Of a DNA stretch of 64,000 nt, positions 18,301 to 25,707 are shown one piece after another; the first letter of the stretch is position 1; every line of letters begins with the position of its first letter. The translations under genes and the position numbers were made by a program. The DNA lies in NCBI GenBank assembly GCA_015061035.1, contig SUXK01000003.1, positions 218,700 to 282,699 of the forward strand, written 5' to 3'. Below the pieces are notes generated by a model. That model worked only from the letters and a program-made list of their open reading frames with translations. It had not been told where the DNA came from and searched no databases. The DNA is from Bacteroidales bacterium (GTDB lineage Bacteria > Bacteroidota > Bacteroidia > Bacteroidales > G3-4614).

Positions 18301-18677
18301 GGTATGATATGGGTTATTTGAGCCAACCTTTAACAGAGTTGAATGTAAAAGGATATAAAAATATTTCGCTCTTAAAGTTTGAGTGGAATGCAGTAAACAA
18401 ACCAGATATATACGATATTGTAGTAAAAGGAACACCATACGTTGGTGACCACGATTTAACAGGATTAGAGGATAATATCGCACCCACCACTGCAATATTC
18501 TTTGAAGGAGATAACCTACAAATAAACGGAGTAGAGGGAGCAGTAACAATCTACAACGCATCAGGTATAGCAGTATGGCAAGGCAACCTAAATGGCTCGT
18601 TATCACTACCTGTAAACAGCAACGGCGTATATTTGGTGGTAACTCCCGAAAAAGTTTATAAGGTTGTGAAGTATTAG
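15390..18677 (+). CDS. GH84 beta-N-acetylglucosaminidase with discoidin modules and T9SS tail
   Basis: Secreted hexosaminidase of family 84 (NagJ/hyaluronidase/O-GlcNAcase type), which removes terminal beta-GlcNAc by substrate-assisted catalysis. The 1095-residue protein has a signal peptide (LITLLFLVFIVTNTFA), an N-terminal GH20b-like domain (about 20-165), then the catalytic barrel beginning YRGLVEGFYGMPFT. The catalytic aspartate pair is Asp297-Asp298 in FGVFIDDM. A helical domain follows, then beta-rich and F5/8 type C modules (about 720-930), and a short C-terminal sorting domain (IYNASGIAVW ... GVYLVV ... YKVVKY) typical of T9SS cargo. ATG 15390 is used because upstream in-frame codons lie in the promoter. 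The gene is monocistronic and ends at the 18967-18999 hairpin. Confidence 0.93.
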   Translation: MKKLITLLFLVFIVTNTFANYTIYPKPQKITMGSGEVTLTNRVNVVLEEGVPENVKTYISEALKAKGISPAFTRPLSTNKYLYVGVNGSGKEADAYATQCGLSRSVFSAASNKYDPYLLHVTNDGNIVILGDANNSVFYGISTLRQMLDSDKTLNPVTIEDYAYTQYRGLVEGFYGMPFTVDQILSMLEFFKLYKLNTFIYGPKADPYHAGSWYEDYPTTLTDEERKKGLLTQQDFVTITTKAKECNVDFVWAIHPGLHGGMGFNSPSEMNPGIEKIMDKFDRMYQLGVRGFGVFIDDMTFVPSSEMTAYLPAQVQAKLKAKYNTATATPEQKVSPLFFVPTAYSIAHTVGSLIDLYDVDPDIVVAFTGSDVWSNITDSNCKTMKQVINRNPLFWWNNNCNDNYDDRIYMNHMNYRYTAQNAPMTALGGVVFNTMQEASASKVFLFGGADYCWNTASFNSQQNWEDCFAYLFPDKPDLASAFKTFCVNTDATQEPAEMVNLYNSFKDSYSNNNLPSSTTQLITKTKEIYDACKALEAMETSDVKDETLMFEDIKYWSRKLASMSNIINGALTWMKSPGALSRWTDYANIAGEYSKLHKDSAFIAYTVEGTGSEASARYFEVHPAQQNMEPFVDFIMTKYPDYAPTLPERSRIPEIIHNLTYLPYNVSLSTTTEAITLQNLSNVSLATGEYVGINMNKKNEVTVSVSSNTLPSEFYYEYSVNGKEWYEFTPNGTTPIELAYIRIRNVSRDVTKPIGVSSITINIPKSGVLTPIGAETNIPQYDNNEVANVVNYSNDSFFWSNRAQQAGDYIRVDLGASKGIYKIEVTFDSNDQPSGDCVLQISNDGGQWVNLQTFTSADIVDKTFSITGSNVARFVQFKLNSATGNNWLKVVKIKVYEGKEIAVAKDNNNAYTTALDDRSLATSYQAMEEGWLEYEFTENLDFETIEIYHNSKYESSEEELPSISIKANGEWYDMGYLSQPLTELNVKGYKNISLLKFEWNAVNKPDIYDIVVKGTPYVGDHDLTGLEDNIAPTTAIFFEGDNLQINGVEGAVTIYNASGIAVWQGNLNGSLSLPVNSNGVYLVVTPEKVYKVVKY

Positions 18678-18775
18678 TTAACAAACATTCGTTTGTTGAA
18701 TCTGCACACGTTCGGCAGAGTTCAAGTGAACTTGACTCTGCTCTTACTTACTCGCATATTTGTCATCTGTCAGTA
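18675..18775 (+). repeat. structured intergenic repeat, family R1, copy 1
   Basis: Begins on the GH84 stop codon (TAGTTAACAAAC). Contains hairpin AACAAAC-ATTC-GTTTGTT, then a long stem GCAGAGT/ACTCTGC around a TCAAGT/ACTTGA core. Aligns at high identity with 53888-53991, where the second stem is rewritten as GGCAAA/TTTGCC, i.e. paired positions change together. Confidence 0.6.
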
Positions 18776-18966
18776 GGTAGGGATGCAGACAAAGCATTTG
18801 CAACGCAAATAAAATTGACTAAATGTCAATTTGTGCTGTAGTCTGGAGAGCACAGTGCTCTGTGCGACGGAGTAGGCCTGCCACGTCCGCTGAAAAGTGT
18901 AACTTGAGCAAGTAGTGACGCATACAAAGCATTTGCTGTGACAAACTTCTTGCTAATCCACAAAAC
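18776..18966. other. non-coding spacer with small palindromes
   Basis: No open reading frame of note. It carries a GAGCACAGTGCTC palindrome (18848-18860) and two copies of the word ACAAAGCATTTGC (near 18791 and 18926). Denser in G/C than other spacers here. It looks like decayed repeat material; no RNA family is recognised. Confidence 0.35.
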
Positions 18967-18999
18967 AACCCCCAAAGTTTGGCAAAAACTTTGGGGGTT
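18967..18999. terminator. bidirectional terminator between GH84 gene and cobalamin operon
   Basis: Perfect 14-bp inverted repeat (AACCCCCAAAGTTT) with a 5-nt loop, placed between convergent genes. Confidence 0.8.
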
Positions 19000-19046
19000 C
19001 ACTTTAAATAGAGTTGCCTCTATTTTTTAACTACTATTTTAACATA

Positions 19047-20828
19047 TTATTTTGAGAACTTTATTGCTTTGGTGCCAACCTTTGCTATATATATTCCGTT
19101 AGGTAGAGAGGTGGTTGTGATTGTTGTTGTTCCCTCATTTACGGGTTGTGATAGTACCTCAACTCCGTTTACTGAATATACTTTTACAACTTCGGTTTTT
19201 GATACGGTTACACATATGCTGTTACCAGCGTAGTATATGGTTGCGTTGTTATCCTCAATTGTGGTATCTTCTATTCCGCTTGGCACAGGGTTTTTAACTG
19301 TAAAGCGGTCCATACAGAAGTATGCGGGGGTGTTCATTCCCCATTGTCCTACGTCAGTTGATTCCATTGTGAAATATACCTCTTTGACCGAGCCAAGTGA
19401 TGTGAGGTCAAACCAACACCACTCTGTTACTTGTGAAAGTGAGCCATTCTTGAACTCGGCAAGTGTGAACTCTGCTGTTGTTTCAGAGTTATCCTCTTTT
19501 ACTCCGTGTGCTATTAGTTTAAACCAATCACCTTCGTTAGTGAGTCCGTTTGCAAAGTCGTTACCATCTATGTTGGTGTAGTAAGGGTATGGCGAGTTTG
19601 TAACGTACATTCCTGCTGGGGTATAGTTGTTGCCATCGTTGAAGGTTATTGATAGACTATTTTCTGTCTCCCATGAACTGTAATTTGCTACTATGTATGG
19701 GCGTTCTGCATCTACATAAATTTCATTACTGTTTACTGCTGATATTCCTCCTTTTGCCATACATCCCCATTGGGTATCTAACAGGTAATCGTCTGATGCA
19801 TCACTTGCGTTTTGGCTTACTGTAAATCCATTCCAAGCCATTCCTCCGTATGATGTTCCTTCACCTCCTATCAGGTGTGAGAATCGGAATACTTGTGCTT
19901 CCCAGTGTGTGTAATCAACATCGTTGTAGGTCTCTGCCCACTCTCCTGTTGTATTGAATGTAAATTCTGAGGGGGTTGTTGGTTGTGTTAGGTCTAATAC
20001 AATTCCTTCAACCTCTTCGTCTTCAACTTCTGTTGATACGGTAAATTTATCCATACAGAAGTATCCTGGTGTATTCATTCCCCATGTTGGATCAGTGTCG
20101 GTTGATTCCATTGTGAAGTACACCTCTGTTACTTCGCCTAATGTTGAGAGGTCAAACCATGTCCATTCATCAATTGCTGAGAATGTTCCATCGTTATACT
20201 CGGCAAGGATTATTTCGGTTGTAGTTTCATCTCCGTTTGCTTTAACTCCGTGTGCAATAAGTTTAAGATAATCGCCCTCTTCGGTGAATGCTCGTGCTAC
20301 AAAATATCCATCTTTTGTGCTATAATATACGTATGGGGTGTTTGTTATATAGAATCCTTCTGGTGTATAACTATTGCCATCGTTAAATAGTATTGAGAGA
20401 TTGTGTTGTGTTGACATAAGGCTGTAATATCCTACAATATATGGGATATTGGCATCAATGGTAATGTTCTCTCCGTCAATAGCCGATATTCCTCCTTTTG
20501 CCATACAGCCCCATTGGGTAGAGGTAAGGTCTTCGGCTGAGGCATCACTTGCATTTTTACTTACTGTAAATCCGTCCCAAGCCAATCCGTCCCATGATGA
20601 GCCAGGTCCGTCAATTAGGTGAGAGAACATAAAGATTTGAGATTCCCAGTAGGTATAATCAACATCGTTGTAGGTCTCTGTCCATACACCATTATCATTA
20701 TATGTGAATGTTGTAGGGTTTGATGGTTGTGTTAGGTCTAATACAATACTCTTTTTTGCCGCATATAGCGGAGAGCATAACAATAGTGCAAAGGTTACAC
20801 AAATGATAGTTTTGTAAAGATGTTTCAT
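19047..20828 (-). CDS. secreted protein with two DUF4465 domains and T9SS tail
   Basis: A 593-residue exported protein (signal peptide to about residue 23). Two homologous domains of about 240 residues (about 25-270 and 275-515) each carry VDYT-x-WE-x-Q, FSHLI-G, W-GFTVS-NASD and YFTMESTD, matching DUF4465. A C-terminal sorting domain follows (VKVYSVNGVEVLSQP ... GIYIAKVG). DUF4465 proteins are often found beside TonB-dependent cobalamin uptake genes; here it is the last gene of the riboswitch-controlled operon, 24 nt after the lipoprotein gene. It may be a surface cobalamin-binding component, but this is inference. The tandem duplication plus T9SS signal is noteworthy. Confidence 0.82.
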   Translation of the reverse strand: MKHLYKTIICVTFALLLCSPLYAAKKSIVLDLTQPSNPTTFTYNDNGVWTETYNDVDYTYWESQIFMFSHLIDGPGSSWDGLAWDGFTVSKNASDASAEDLTSTQWGCMAKGGISAIDGENITIDANIPYIVGYYSLMSTQHNLSILFNDGNSYTPEGFYITNTPYVYYSTKDGYFVARAFTEEGDYLKLIAHGVKANGDETTTEIILAEYNDGTFSAIDEWTWFDLSTLGEVTEVYFTMESTDTDPTWGMNTPGYFCMDKFTVSTEVEDEEVEGIVLDLTQPTTPSEFTFNTTGEWAETYNDVDYTHWEAQVFRFSHLIGGEGTSYGGMAWNGFTVSQNASDASDDYLLDTQWGCMAKGGISAVNSNEIYVDAERPYIVANYSSWETENSLSITFNDGNNYTPAGMYVTNSPYPYYTNIDGNDFANGLTNEGDWFKLIAHGVKEDNSETTAEFTLAEFKNGSLSQVTEWCWFDLTSLGSVKEVYFTMESTDVGQWGMNTPAYFCMDRFTVKNPVPSGIEDTTIEDNNATIYYAGNSICVTVSKTEVVKVYSVNGVEVLSQPVNEGTTTITTTSLPNGIYIAKVGTKAIKFSK

Positions 20829-20852
20829 AATATTGTATTTTTAAGTTGTTTG

Positions 20853-22007
20853 TTACAAATTCAAGTCTTCTGCTCCTATAAATTCGGTTGAGCTTTCGCC
20901 TATCTGTCCGCAGTTTTGTAGTAGTCCTGTTGTTACTTTTATAAAGTCTATGCCTATAAGTTCTACTTTTTCACCGTTGCTGTTTACTGCCCAAGAGATA
21001 TCAAATGAGTTGTTCTCTTTGTCTCGGTTGGGATAGTTATCGGCATATCCCCATGCATATTTGTCAAGGAAGTATTGTCCGTTACTCTTTATGGTGTAGT
21101 TTTCAGGTAGTAGCGTGCTTGTGAATGTGAGTTCTTTGGCGTTGCTCCATTGTGGCCAATATTCGAGGGTGTGGTTTGTGAAATTGTTTTGTTCTATATA
21201 GCCCTCTCTCCCTAAATTGTCTATCCACTTTATATACTCTTTATCTATAACTCCGCTTCCGCCGGGGATAGGTGTCTTCCCCTCTTCTGGTCGGTAATAT
21301 GTTACTTGATAGTTTTTGATTGTTTGGGGATTGTTGTATTCGCTTCCTGCAATTTCGTACCACTCATCATCGGCAATGCCGTTGTTGTTGCGGTCTAACG
21401 AAACTGATACAATGCCACACTCTGAACTTCCTGTAAAGGCGTTACTACCTAAAAAGAAATCTTTTTCTCCTTTGCGGTTTATTATGGTGTGGTCAAACCC
21501 TACAACTATATATCCTCCAAATGAGCCGAGCGAAACCATACTACCATTTAATAGATATTGTTCTGTTTTTTGTCGGGTAATCTCTTTTGTGTCTCCCTCT
21601 TCATATTCGGGCAGGTCGTTTATGAATTGCCCCGGTGCAGGATTAAATTCTACTACTTTTGTCATTTTTGCTTTGTACTCAACCTCTTCGGGTAGAACCG
21701 CTATTGCAGAGGTTTGTATTATCTCTTCTCCACCGTCTTCTATTGTGAGGATTAGTGAGTAATTTCCGCTCTTCTCGGCAACAAATATGCACTCTCTATC
21801 CTCTGATAGTAGTGTTACCTCTCCGCTTTTAGATATTACTTCCCATTTGAAACTATCTCCTGCTGCTCCTGTTGCAAGTGCGAGTTTTTGTAGGCGAGGT
21901 ACTATATAGTTATCGTCAACGCCTATTGATGTTATATCGGGTTCGTTATGGCAACCTATCAGTAGTATTGCCGATAGGATTGTTGTTATCAAATGTATTC
22001 TTTTCAT
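20853..22007 (-). CDS. surface lipoprotein of the cobalamin operon
   Basis: A 384-residue lipoprotein (MKRIHLITTILSAILLIGC, Cys19). An Ig/PKD-like segment (about 40-125: FKWEVISKSGEVTLLSEDRE ... YSLILTIEDGG) precedes a beta-rich domain with GFDHTI and DRNNNGIADDEWYEI, calcium-loop-like acidic residues. Proteins of this make-up sit next to BtuB/BtuG in Bacteroidetes B12 loci. The start is set at 22007, 2 nt after the stop of the propeller gene; longer upstream starts would overlap that gene and lose the signal peptide position. Specific ligand role is inferred from the operon only. Confidence 0.75.
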   Translation of the reverse strand: MKRIHLITTILSAILLIGCHNEPDITSIGVDDNYIVPRLQKLALATGAAGDSFKWEVISKSGEVTLLSEDRECIFVAEKSGNYSLILTIEDGGEEIIQTSAIAVLPEEVEYKAKMTKVVEFNPAPGQFINDLPEYEEGDTKEITRQKTEQYLLNGSMVSLGSFGGYIVVGFDHTIINRKGEKDFFLGSNAFTGSSECGIVSVSLDRNNNGIADDEWYEIAGSEYNNPQTIKNYQVTYYRPEEGKTPIPGGSGVIDKEYIKWIDNLGREGYIEQNNFTNHTLEYWPQWSNAKELTFTSTLLPENYTIKSNGQYFLDKYAWGYADNYPNRDKENNSFDISWAVNSNGEKVELIGIDFIKVTTGLLQNCGQIGESSTEFIGAEDLNL

Positions 22008-22009
22008 AA

Positions 22010-23161
22010 TTACTTGTATATAAATTCTACCAATGAGGGTATATCTCCTGTAAACACGCTCCAACGCTTTGTGCCTTGTGGTGAGTAACAGGTTATTGTT
22101 CCCGATGATACATAGTTTTTGGCATCGCATATAAACACCTCTTTTGTTGAGGGATTTACCTTTATGGCGTATGGTACTTTAATTAAACTCTCTGTTCCGT
22201 CTTTTATAAAACGCTCTTCTTCTATCTCTGCTGTTTCAATATTGGCAATGGTGTATGTTATGTTTGTTGCCATTGAGTTTCCTTGATAAGGTGCGTTATA
22301 CATATATATTTTATCTTCGCAAATATCAAAGTTTGAACATAGCAGGTTTGTTGCTTCAACGCTTTTTATAGTTCCGTTGCTATTTGTCTCAAGCCTATAT
22401 AGTCGAGGAGGTAAGGTGTAGTAATCGCCACGAGAAAGCACCCATATTTTACCATTCTTATCAATCCTCATTCGGTGGAGATTTATTGCAATCTCTTTTT
22501 TCTCTATCTGTGTAAATGATGATAGGCGAATAACAGAAACAGTGTTGTCGTAATTATCGGAGTTATAACCACCTGAGTTTGCAACATACAGGTATCCGTT
22601 TTTTATAACCATCTCTTCGGGCTGGCGTCCAACTTTAACCTCCCCTACAATCTCATAAGTTTCAGTGTCAATTTTAAATACAGCACCCTCTTGTGCATTA
22701 ACATCGCCTATTATTGTTGTTACATACGATGAAACGTAGGCGTATTTACCATCAAACACAATATATCGGCAATTTGGCACATCAACTTGTGCTATGCGTT
22801 TTGCGTTTTTTGCCTCAACAATCTCAACTTTGTGCGATGCGTTTATAACCAACCAAAGTTTGTTGTCGTAAATTTTTGCATCGTTGCCAACATCCCCCAA
22901 CTCCTTTATTACATTGGGGTTGCTCTCGGCATATATGTTGTGATGATACACACCTGTGGTAAAATCCATAAAGTCGAGAGTAGCCTTGTTGCTTCCCATA
23001 TTACCTTCGTTTAACAGGTAAAAGCCGTAGGGGTTAGCGTTTGTGTCTATTGCCTTTTCTATGCTTTCGCTCTCTGAAAGGATGATTGTTTCATCTTCTC
23101 GGCACGATGACAAAAGTAACGAGGCAATAAGGGCTATATATGTTATATATCTACGTTTCAT
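22010..23161 (-). CDS. BtuG-like beta-propeller surface lipoprotein
   Basis: A 383-residue lipoprotein (MKRRYITYIALIASLLLSSC, Cys20) made of repeated propeller blades: YGFYLLNEGNMGSNKATLDF, DAKIYDNKLWLVIN, CRYIVFDGKYAYVSSY, VKVGRQPEEMVIKNGYLYVAN. This is the YncE/DUF5074-type propeller used by BtuG, the extracellular cobalamin-binding partner of BtuB in Bacteroides. It begins 1 nt after the receptor stop. Role in capturing B12 at the cell surface follows from fold, lipobox, operon partner and riboswitch. Confidence 0.82.
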   Translation of the reverse strand: MKRRYITYIALIASLLLSSCREDETIILSESESIEKAIDTNANPYGFYLLNEGNMGSNKATLDFMDFTTGVYHHNIYAESNPNVIKELGDVGNDAKIYDNKLWLVINASHKVEIVEAKNAKRIAQVDVPNCRYIVFDGKYAYVSSYVTTIIGDVNAQEGAVFKIDTETYEIVGEVKVGRQPEEMVIKNGYLYVANSGGYNSDNYDNTVSVIRLSSFTQIEKKEIAINLHRMRIDKNGKIWVLSRGDYYTLPPRLYRLETNSNGTIKSVEATNLLCSNFDICEDKIYMYNAPYQGNSMATNITYTIANIETAEIEEERFIKDGTESLIKVPYAIKVNPSTKEVFICDAKNYVSSGTITCYSPQGTKRWSVFTGDIPSLVEFIYK

Positions 23162-23162
23162 A

Positions 23163-25196
23163 TTAAATCTCAAATGATAGGGTAAAACGATAGTTTATTC
23201 CCGGCATTGGATAGTTTTGGATAACATCGTATGCCTGATTTAAAAAGTTGTTCACCTCAAATGTGCCTTTGAGTGCGCTACCTCGTTTAAGTTTAAACTC
23301 TTTTGTCAGTGATATGTCGTGGGTGTACCAAGGTTGCATGTGGTTTGCGGCAACGTTTTGTTGTCCAGAGTATCTCTCTCCTGCATATATGAAACTATAA
23401 TTAATGCACCATCCGTCATATACCCCTTGCACTGCTGCTGAACAACTGTGGCGAGGAACGTATGGGATTTGATCGCCATAGTAACTATCGTTCACATCGG
23501 TAACATCAATTGCGTGTTGGTAGGTATATTGTCCCTTTACAGTAAAGAATAGTTTGTTGGCAGGAGATATGGTAATCTCTGTTGCAACATCGCAGCCTTT
23601 AATCTCCACCTCTCCCAAGTTTAACATTGTCCAGCGGAACTGTTGTCCTTTGGGGTATGCAGTAATTTTATCGGTAACACGGTTGTAGTATCCGTCAGCC
23701 TGTATTCTGAACATTCTAACAAACTTTCTCTCCCACTGACGCATATAGGTTACTCCTCCGTCATATTGTGTTGCATACTCGGGTTTAAGTGATGCATTAC
23801 CCAAATCGGTGTAATATAAATCGTTAAATGTGGGCATTGTAAAACTGCGTTTTATAAATGCACGTAAGGTTAAATCTCCGTTCTTAAGTGGTTTAAGTGA
23901 GAACAATAGTGATGGAGAGAATGCCTTTTTCTTTCCTTTATTATCGCCTGTTGCTGTTTTATCTTTTATGAAAGTTGCCAAACAACTACCTTGTATCTTC
24001 ATTCTCCAAATCTGAAACGATGTAGCAAGAGCCAACATATTTGTATGGCGTTTTGGAAAGGCAAAGTTTGCCATGTCGCTGTTTAGTGCATTGAATTGGT
24101 AGTCGTATGCAACGGCTATATCCCAAAAGCGGAAAGGGGTAAAGGCGTGTGAGGTGGATAGATATATCTCTTTCTGTTTATATCGGTTATCTACCTCAAT
24201 AAGTTTTGCATCGTTGTTTACGTAGTGGGTGTTGTAGTAGGCATATTTTGCATTTACCATAGTGCGGTAATAGCGGTTAATATCTTTGCTGAATGTACCT
24301 TGAACAAAGGTGTTGTTATCCCAAAGACGTTCGCCACGCCGCCATACGTTGTTTACAATGGCTCCGGGTATTCCTCGCTCTGAATTATATGTATAAAGTT
24401 TAACCCTCCAATATCCATCGTTGATAGTGCCGAATACTCCACCCTCAACCCTTACGGCTCTTATATCTCCGTTTTGGCGTGTAGCAGTTGTATCGTATGC
24501 AACTGTTCCATTGGGGGTAACTCTGCGGTATCTGAAGTCATACTCTCCACTTGATGTCAGATACTCTGCCGATACCGACACAGATATACTATCATTAATC
24601 TTTGTCTCTAAAAGAAATGAGGGGTTGATTGTGGCAAACGAGCCAAATTTTGAAGCCACTTTAAGATGATAGTTCTTGCCACTCTCAAATTTTGGACGGC
24701 GTGAGCGAATATATAACATTCCTGCTGAACCAAAATCTTTTGCTGGTTGAAAAATCTCCCCTTTTTGCCCGTTATATACTGCCAATTCATCAATGTTATC
24801 GAGCGAGTACATTGAGAGGTCTATCTGTCCGTTTTGTGCATTACCGAGTTGTATGCCATCGTAAAAAACACCAACGTGGTTTGCCCCCATACTGCGGATG
24901 TCGATAGTTTTTATTCCTCCTACTCCTCCGTAATCTTTAAGTTGAACTCCTGTAAAGTGACGTAAAGCATCGGCAACAGAGTAACTGTTTAGTTTCTCTA
25001 ACTCCTTACCCGACAGGCGTTGAACGGGAGTCATCTCTCTAAAACGATTTGCTGTTATATTAACTTCTTCTAAGTTGAGTTGTAACAATATAGAGTCTAT
25101 TGCACTCTCTTCAACTTCAGAGGCAGCAATAGAAGTGGGAGCAATACCTAATAGTATTACTGCAATAATTGATTTTATGTGCTGTTGTAAAGTCAT
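23163..25196 (-). CDS. btuB: TonB-dependent cobalamin receptor (BtuB-like)
   Basis: Outer-membrane TonB-dependent receptor of 677 residues. After the signal peptide (about 1-25) comes a plug domain (about 45-165) with KELEKLNSYSVADALRHFTGVQLKDYGGVGGIKTIDIRSMG, then a 22-strand barrel ending in the aromatic strand INYRFTLSFEI. Lack of a carboxypeptidase-like N-terminal extension makes it a BtuB/FhuA-size receptor rather than SusC. Specificity for cobalamin rests on the riboswitch at 25319-25490 and on the following BtuG-like gene. ATG 25196 is chosen because it gives a normal signal peptide; the longer frame from 25241 would start inside the leader. Confidence 0.9.
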   Translation of the reverse strand: MTLQQHIKSIIAVILLGIAPTSIAASEVEESAIDSILLQLNLEEVNITANRFREMTPVQRLSGKELEKLNSYSVADALRHFTGVQLKDYGGVGGIKTIDIRSMGANHVGVFYDGIQLGNAQNGQIDLSMYSLDNIDELAVYNGQKGEIFQPAKDFGSAGMLYIRSRRPKFESGKNYHLKVASKFGSFATINPSFLLETKINDSISVSVSAEYLTSSGEYDFRYRRVTPNGTVAYDTTATRQNGDIRAVRVEGGVFGTINDGYWRVKLYTYNSERGIPGAIVNNVWRRGERLWDNNTFVQGTFSKDINRYYRTMVNAKYAYYNTHYVNNDAKLIEVDNRYKQKEIYLSTSHAFTPFRFWDIAVAYDYQFNALNSDMANFAFPKRHTNMLALATSFQIWRMKIQGSCLATFIKDKTATGDNKGKKKAFSPSLLFSLKPLKNGDLTLRAFIKRSFTMPTFNDLYYTDLGNASLKPEYATQYDGGVTYMRQWERKFVRMFRIQADGYYNRVTDKITAYPKGQQFRWTMLNLGEVEIKGCDVATEITISPANKLFFTVKGQYTYQHAIDVTDVNDSYYGDQIPYVPRHSCSAAVQGVYDGWCINYSFIYAGERYSGQQNVAANHMQPWYTHDISLTKEFKLKRGSALKGTFEVNNFLNQAYDVIQNYPMPGINYRFTLSFEI

Positions 25197-25318
25197 CCGC
25201 TTTAAAATTGTGCTTCTCAGGAGAAGTTGATGCGGATACAAGCCTATTAAGGCATTAGATAGGGAGAACTCCCCTTTTTTGTCACCACACGCTCTTTCCT
25301 CGAAAGCTGTTAGTAATA
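25197..25318 (-). other. btuB leader, expression platform
   Basis: Non-coding leader between the B12 box and the btuB start. It has a GGGGAG/CTCCC hairpin (around 25261-25274), short inverted repeats and no T-run on the minus strand, favouring translational rather than transcriptional control. No reading frame is supported here. Confidence 0.45.
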
Positions 25319-25490
25319 TGCATCGGCAGGTCTTCTGACTTGTTCCAGCCTTTTTAGGATTGCCTTCCCATTATGCTCCTCTCGCATAAAAGTGGCATAT
25401 CCTGGCCTTTATATGGAACTCACAGCAGCGGGACTGTCAGGGATTTTCACCCTATTCCCTTTTTAATCTTCGGTGAGAACCGATACGCTT
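25319..25490 (-). ncRNA. cobalamin riboswitch
   Basis: On the minus strand the leader holds the hallmark elements of the B12 aptamer: GGTGAAAATCCCTGACAG near the start, CCCGCTGCTGTGAG, GCCACTTTTATGCG, GGGAAGGC and, at the 3' end, the B12 box AAGTCAGAAGACCTGCC (complement of 25325-25341). About 120 nt separate it from the btuB start, enough for a ribosome-site-sequestering expression platform. High cobalamin should shut off the receptor operon. Confidence 0.95.
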
Positions 25491-25491
25491 G

Positions 25492-25499
25492 CAAAAGTA
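25492..25499 (-). promoter_or_regulatory. -7 box of the cobalamin operon
   Basis: TACTTTTG on the minus strand, directly upstream of the riboswitch 5' end. Fits TAnnTTTG. Confidence 0.6.
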
Positions 25500-25590
25500 T
25501 ATATATTTTTTTAATTACACAATATAGCCCTAAAAATTATTCTTATTTGCTCTTAAATAATTTGCTTAAATATTTTATATGTTCTTGTAT

Positions 25591-25707
25591 AATTTGTTTG
25601 TTTTTATAAAAAATATATCTATCTTGCAAAAGAAATTATTTTATCCAACAAAAAAAAGAGGCTGTTATGAGAAAAATTTTTACTCTATTAGCACTGCTAA
25701 TATCTCT
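25591..25707 (+). repeat. promoter/signal-peptide cassette, copy 1
   Basis: Includes TTTG (25597-25600), 19 nt, then TATCTTG (25620-25626) as a -33/-7 promoter pair, an A-rich leader with GAGGCTGTT, the ATG at 25667 and the first 13 codons of the signal peptide. Nearly identical blocks start at 26859 and 28495 although the proteins downstream are unrelated. Confidence 0.75.

Noticed and set aside
22008-22130. Longer start for the cobalamin-operon lipoprotein
   Set aside because: The extra codons lie inside the propeller gene and would bury the lipoprotein signal peptide.
25260-25280. Rho-independent terminator on the plus strand in the btuB leader
   Set aside because: A GGGAG/CTCCC hairpin followed by T6 exists on the plus strand, but no plus-strand gene ends there; it is more likely part of the riboswitch expression platform read on the minus strand.
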